Shown here piece by piece: positions 50,941 to 51,807 of a stretch of 51,807 bases of DNA. The stretch covers positions 1 to 51,807 of the forward strand of contig CALHCB010000018.1 of the NCBI GenBank assembly GCA_937930695.1, in the 5' to 3' direction. Each line of letters opens with the position of its first letter. The stretch's first letter is position 1. A program made the position numbers and the translations under genes. Under the pieces are notes generated by a model. That model worked only from the letters and a program-made list of their open reading frames with translations, made no database searches and was not told where the DNA came from. This stretch comes from an uncultured Acidimicrobiales bacterium (GTDB lineage Bacteria > Actinomycetota > Acidimicrobiia > Acidimicrobiales > SZUA-35).

Positions 50941-51807
50941 GCCCCACGGCCTGCCTGATCAGCGCGGGGAGCTCGTGCTCGTGGACGATAATCAACCGGC
51001 TCGTTGCCCGGGTGATCGCGACGTACAGCAAGCTCAACCCACCGGGTTCGGTGAGGAACCTCGCAGGTTCGACAACGATGACCGTGTCGAACTCCAAGCC
51101 CTTTGCCTGCCAGGGTCCGAGTACCTGCACAGAACTATTGCTCGCCGCGACGTCGAGATCGAAGCCGATGACTCCCGTCGTCCCGTTGGCTGAGCGTTCG
51201 CCTTCGATGAGCCCCGAAAGCTCGTCGGCGAGCGAGTCCAGAGCCACGAGCTGGGGAGCATGACCAGAAGATCGGATGGCACTGGCCGGGGTCAACTCGG
51301 GCGCCAGCTCGGCCAGAACAACCTCGGCGACGTTGTTCACCTCAGCAGGAGACCGGTAGTTGACGGTCAGTTCGCGATAGTCAAAGTTCTCAATCGCCTT
51401 TGGCAAGTGATCGCTCCAGGTTCCGGGCGATCCGATCGACCGTTGCGCCAGGTCCCCCACGATCGTCATCGATCCGCCCTTCGCCCGGCGAACCACCATG
51501 CGCCACTCCATGGGCGTCAGGTCCTGTGCCTCGTCGACAATGACGTGCCCGAAACGCCACGAACGCTGTCCGAATGCCAGCTCGACAACCGTTGACCCTT
51601 CGTCGTCGAGGTCATCCGCTCCATCGAGCCGCAGTTCGGTCACCGGCTCGTCGTCGTCGTCTTCCTCTTCTACGAAACGGTCGTCAGGATTGGTGCCGTC
51701 GCCAGTCTCTTCTTCCATTTCGGTGATCTCGGCGATGTCTTCGAACGCCATGACTTGGAAATCATCCGGATCATCATCGAGTTCGACCAGATCGTCGAAC
51801 TCTGGCA
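50921..51807 (-). CDS. HelD-like/UvrD-type helicase, C-terminal part (partial)
   Basis: The frame is open to the window edge, so the 5' part is missing (at least 295 codons seen). Motif II VIVDEAQDLTPMEWRM, GSMTIVGDLAQRS, motif IV-like NYRSPAEVNNVAE, GLEFDTVIVVEP (motif V) and YVAITRATSRLIIVH (motif VI) match superfamily 1 helicases, closest to HelD, which frees stalled RNA polymerase. The segment just before motif II is an unusually acidic run (MEEETGDGTNPDD, EEEDDDDEP). The C-terminus lies inside the 14-nt tandem repeat. Confidence 0.88.
   Translation of the reverse strand, partial: PEFDDLVELDDDPDDFQVMAFEDIAEITEMEEETGDGTNPDDRFVEEEDDDDEPVTELRLDGADDLDDEGSTVVELAFGQRSWRFGHVIVDEAQDLTPMEWRMVVRRAKGGSMTIVGDLAQRSIGSPGTWSDHLPKAIENFDYRELTVNYRSPAEVNNVAEVVLAELAPELTPASAIRSSGHAPQLVALDSLADELSGLIEGERSANGTTGVIGFDLDVAASNSSVQVLGPWQAKGLEFDTVIVVEPARFLTEPGGLSLLYVAITRATSRLIIVHEHELPALIRQAVGQRDLHD

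Overview
The window reads as an ordinary chromosomal segment of a high-GC (about 60-63% by eye) actinobacterium. It is most likely from Acidimicrobiia, close to the marine or aquatic Ilumatobacter-type lineages; that placement is my inference. The support is the class II (plant/actinobacterial type) DAHP synthase, an RskA-type sigma/anti-sigma pair, frequent GTG starts, many ATGA overlaps, and a -10 box TAnnnT lying 6-9 nt before the start codon of many operon-leading genes, which suggests leaderless transcripts. No phage, transposase, CRISPR array or plasmid gene was seen.

Layout. 0.1-3.8 kb: a group-2-like sigma factor, aroG (shikimate pathway entry), then an ECF sigma factor with its membrane anti-sigma factor on the other strand. 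3.8-10.2 kb: a MoxR ATPase/VWA (CoxE-like) pair facing a TerB-CbbX-like AAA ATPase, murJ (lipid II flippase) and pspA. 10.2-24.3 kb: the classic block radical SAM (TIGR03960)-DUF2344-rng-rplU-rpmA-obgE-proB, interrupted by two paralogous Tad/Flp pseudopilin cassettes. Each cassette carries TadE1-TadE2-TadG. One sits between rng and rplU, preceded by a Flp pilin with a long Pro/Thr tail; the other sits between rpmA and obgE. 24.3-30.8 kb: the cell-elongation operon mreB-mreC-mreD-mrdA(PBP2)-rodA, preceded by ndk. 30.8-32.1 kb: a large pilin-like protein that lacks the usual Glu5. 32.2-37.2 kb: tig-clpP-clpX-folC and tRNA-Pro.

37.3-43.1 kb: an accessory region with a GNAT acetyltransferase, a TPR-CHAT (caspase-like) protein, a tiny ORF, a carboxypeptidase-regulatory-like small protein, a sigma-70 factor, a DMSP-lyase-like cupin, tRNA-Gly and a second short Flp pilin. 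The sigma factor, small protein, tiny ORF and CHAT genes are overlapping or closely spaced and look like one functional module. An imperfect 48-nt direct repeat flanks the CHAT gene. 43.2-51.8 kb: FKBP isomerase, geranylgeranyl-reductase-family oxidoreductase, an esterase, a cNMP-binding patatin phospholipase, a winged-helix AAA ATPase, a fusion of an alpha/beta hydrolase to shikimate kinase, and the 3' part of a HelD-like helicase running off the window. The last two genes converge on a 14-nt tandem repeat that encodes the end of both.

How the parts work together: much of the window serves growth of the envelope (MurJ, PspA, MreBCD-PBP2-RodA) and its surface appendages (at least nine pilin-like or Tad-like proteins). 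The pilus motor, platform and prepilin peptidase genes are not here, so they must lie elsewhere. The most unusual items are the doubled Tad cassette inside the ribosomal L21/L27-obgE block, a four-cysteine pattern shared by all four TadE proteins, the Glu5-less giant pilin, the hydrolase-shikimate kinase fusion and the CHAT/sigma module.
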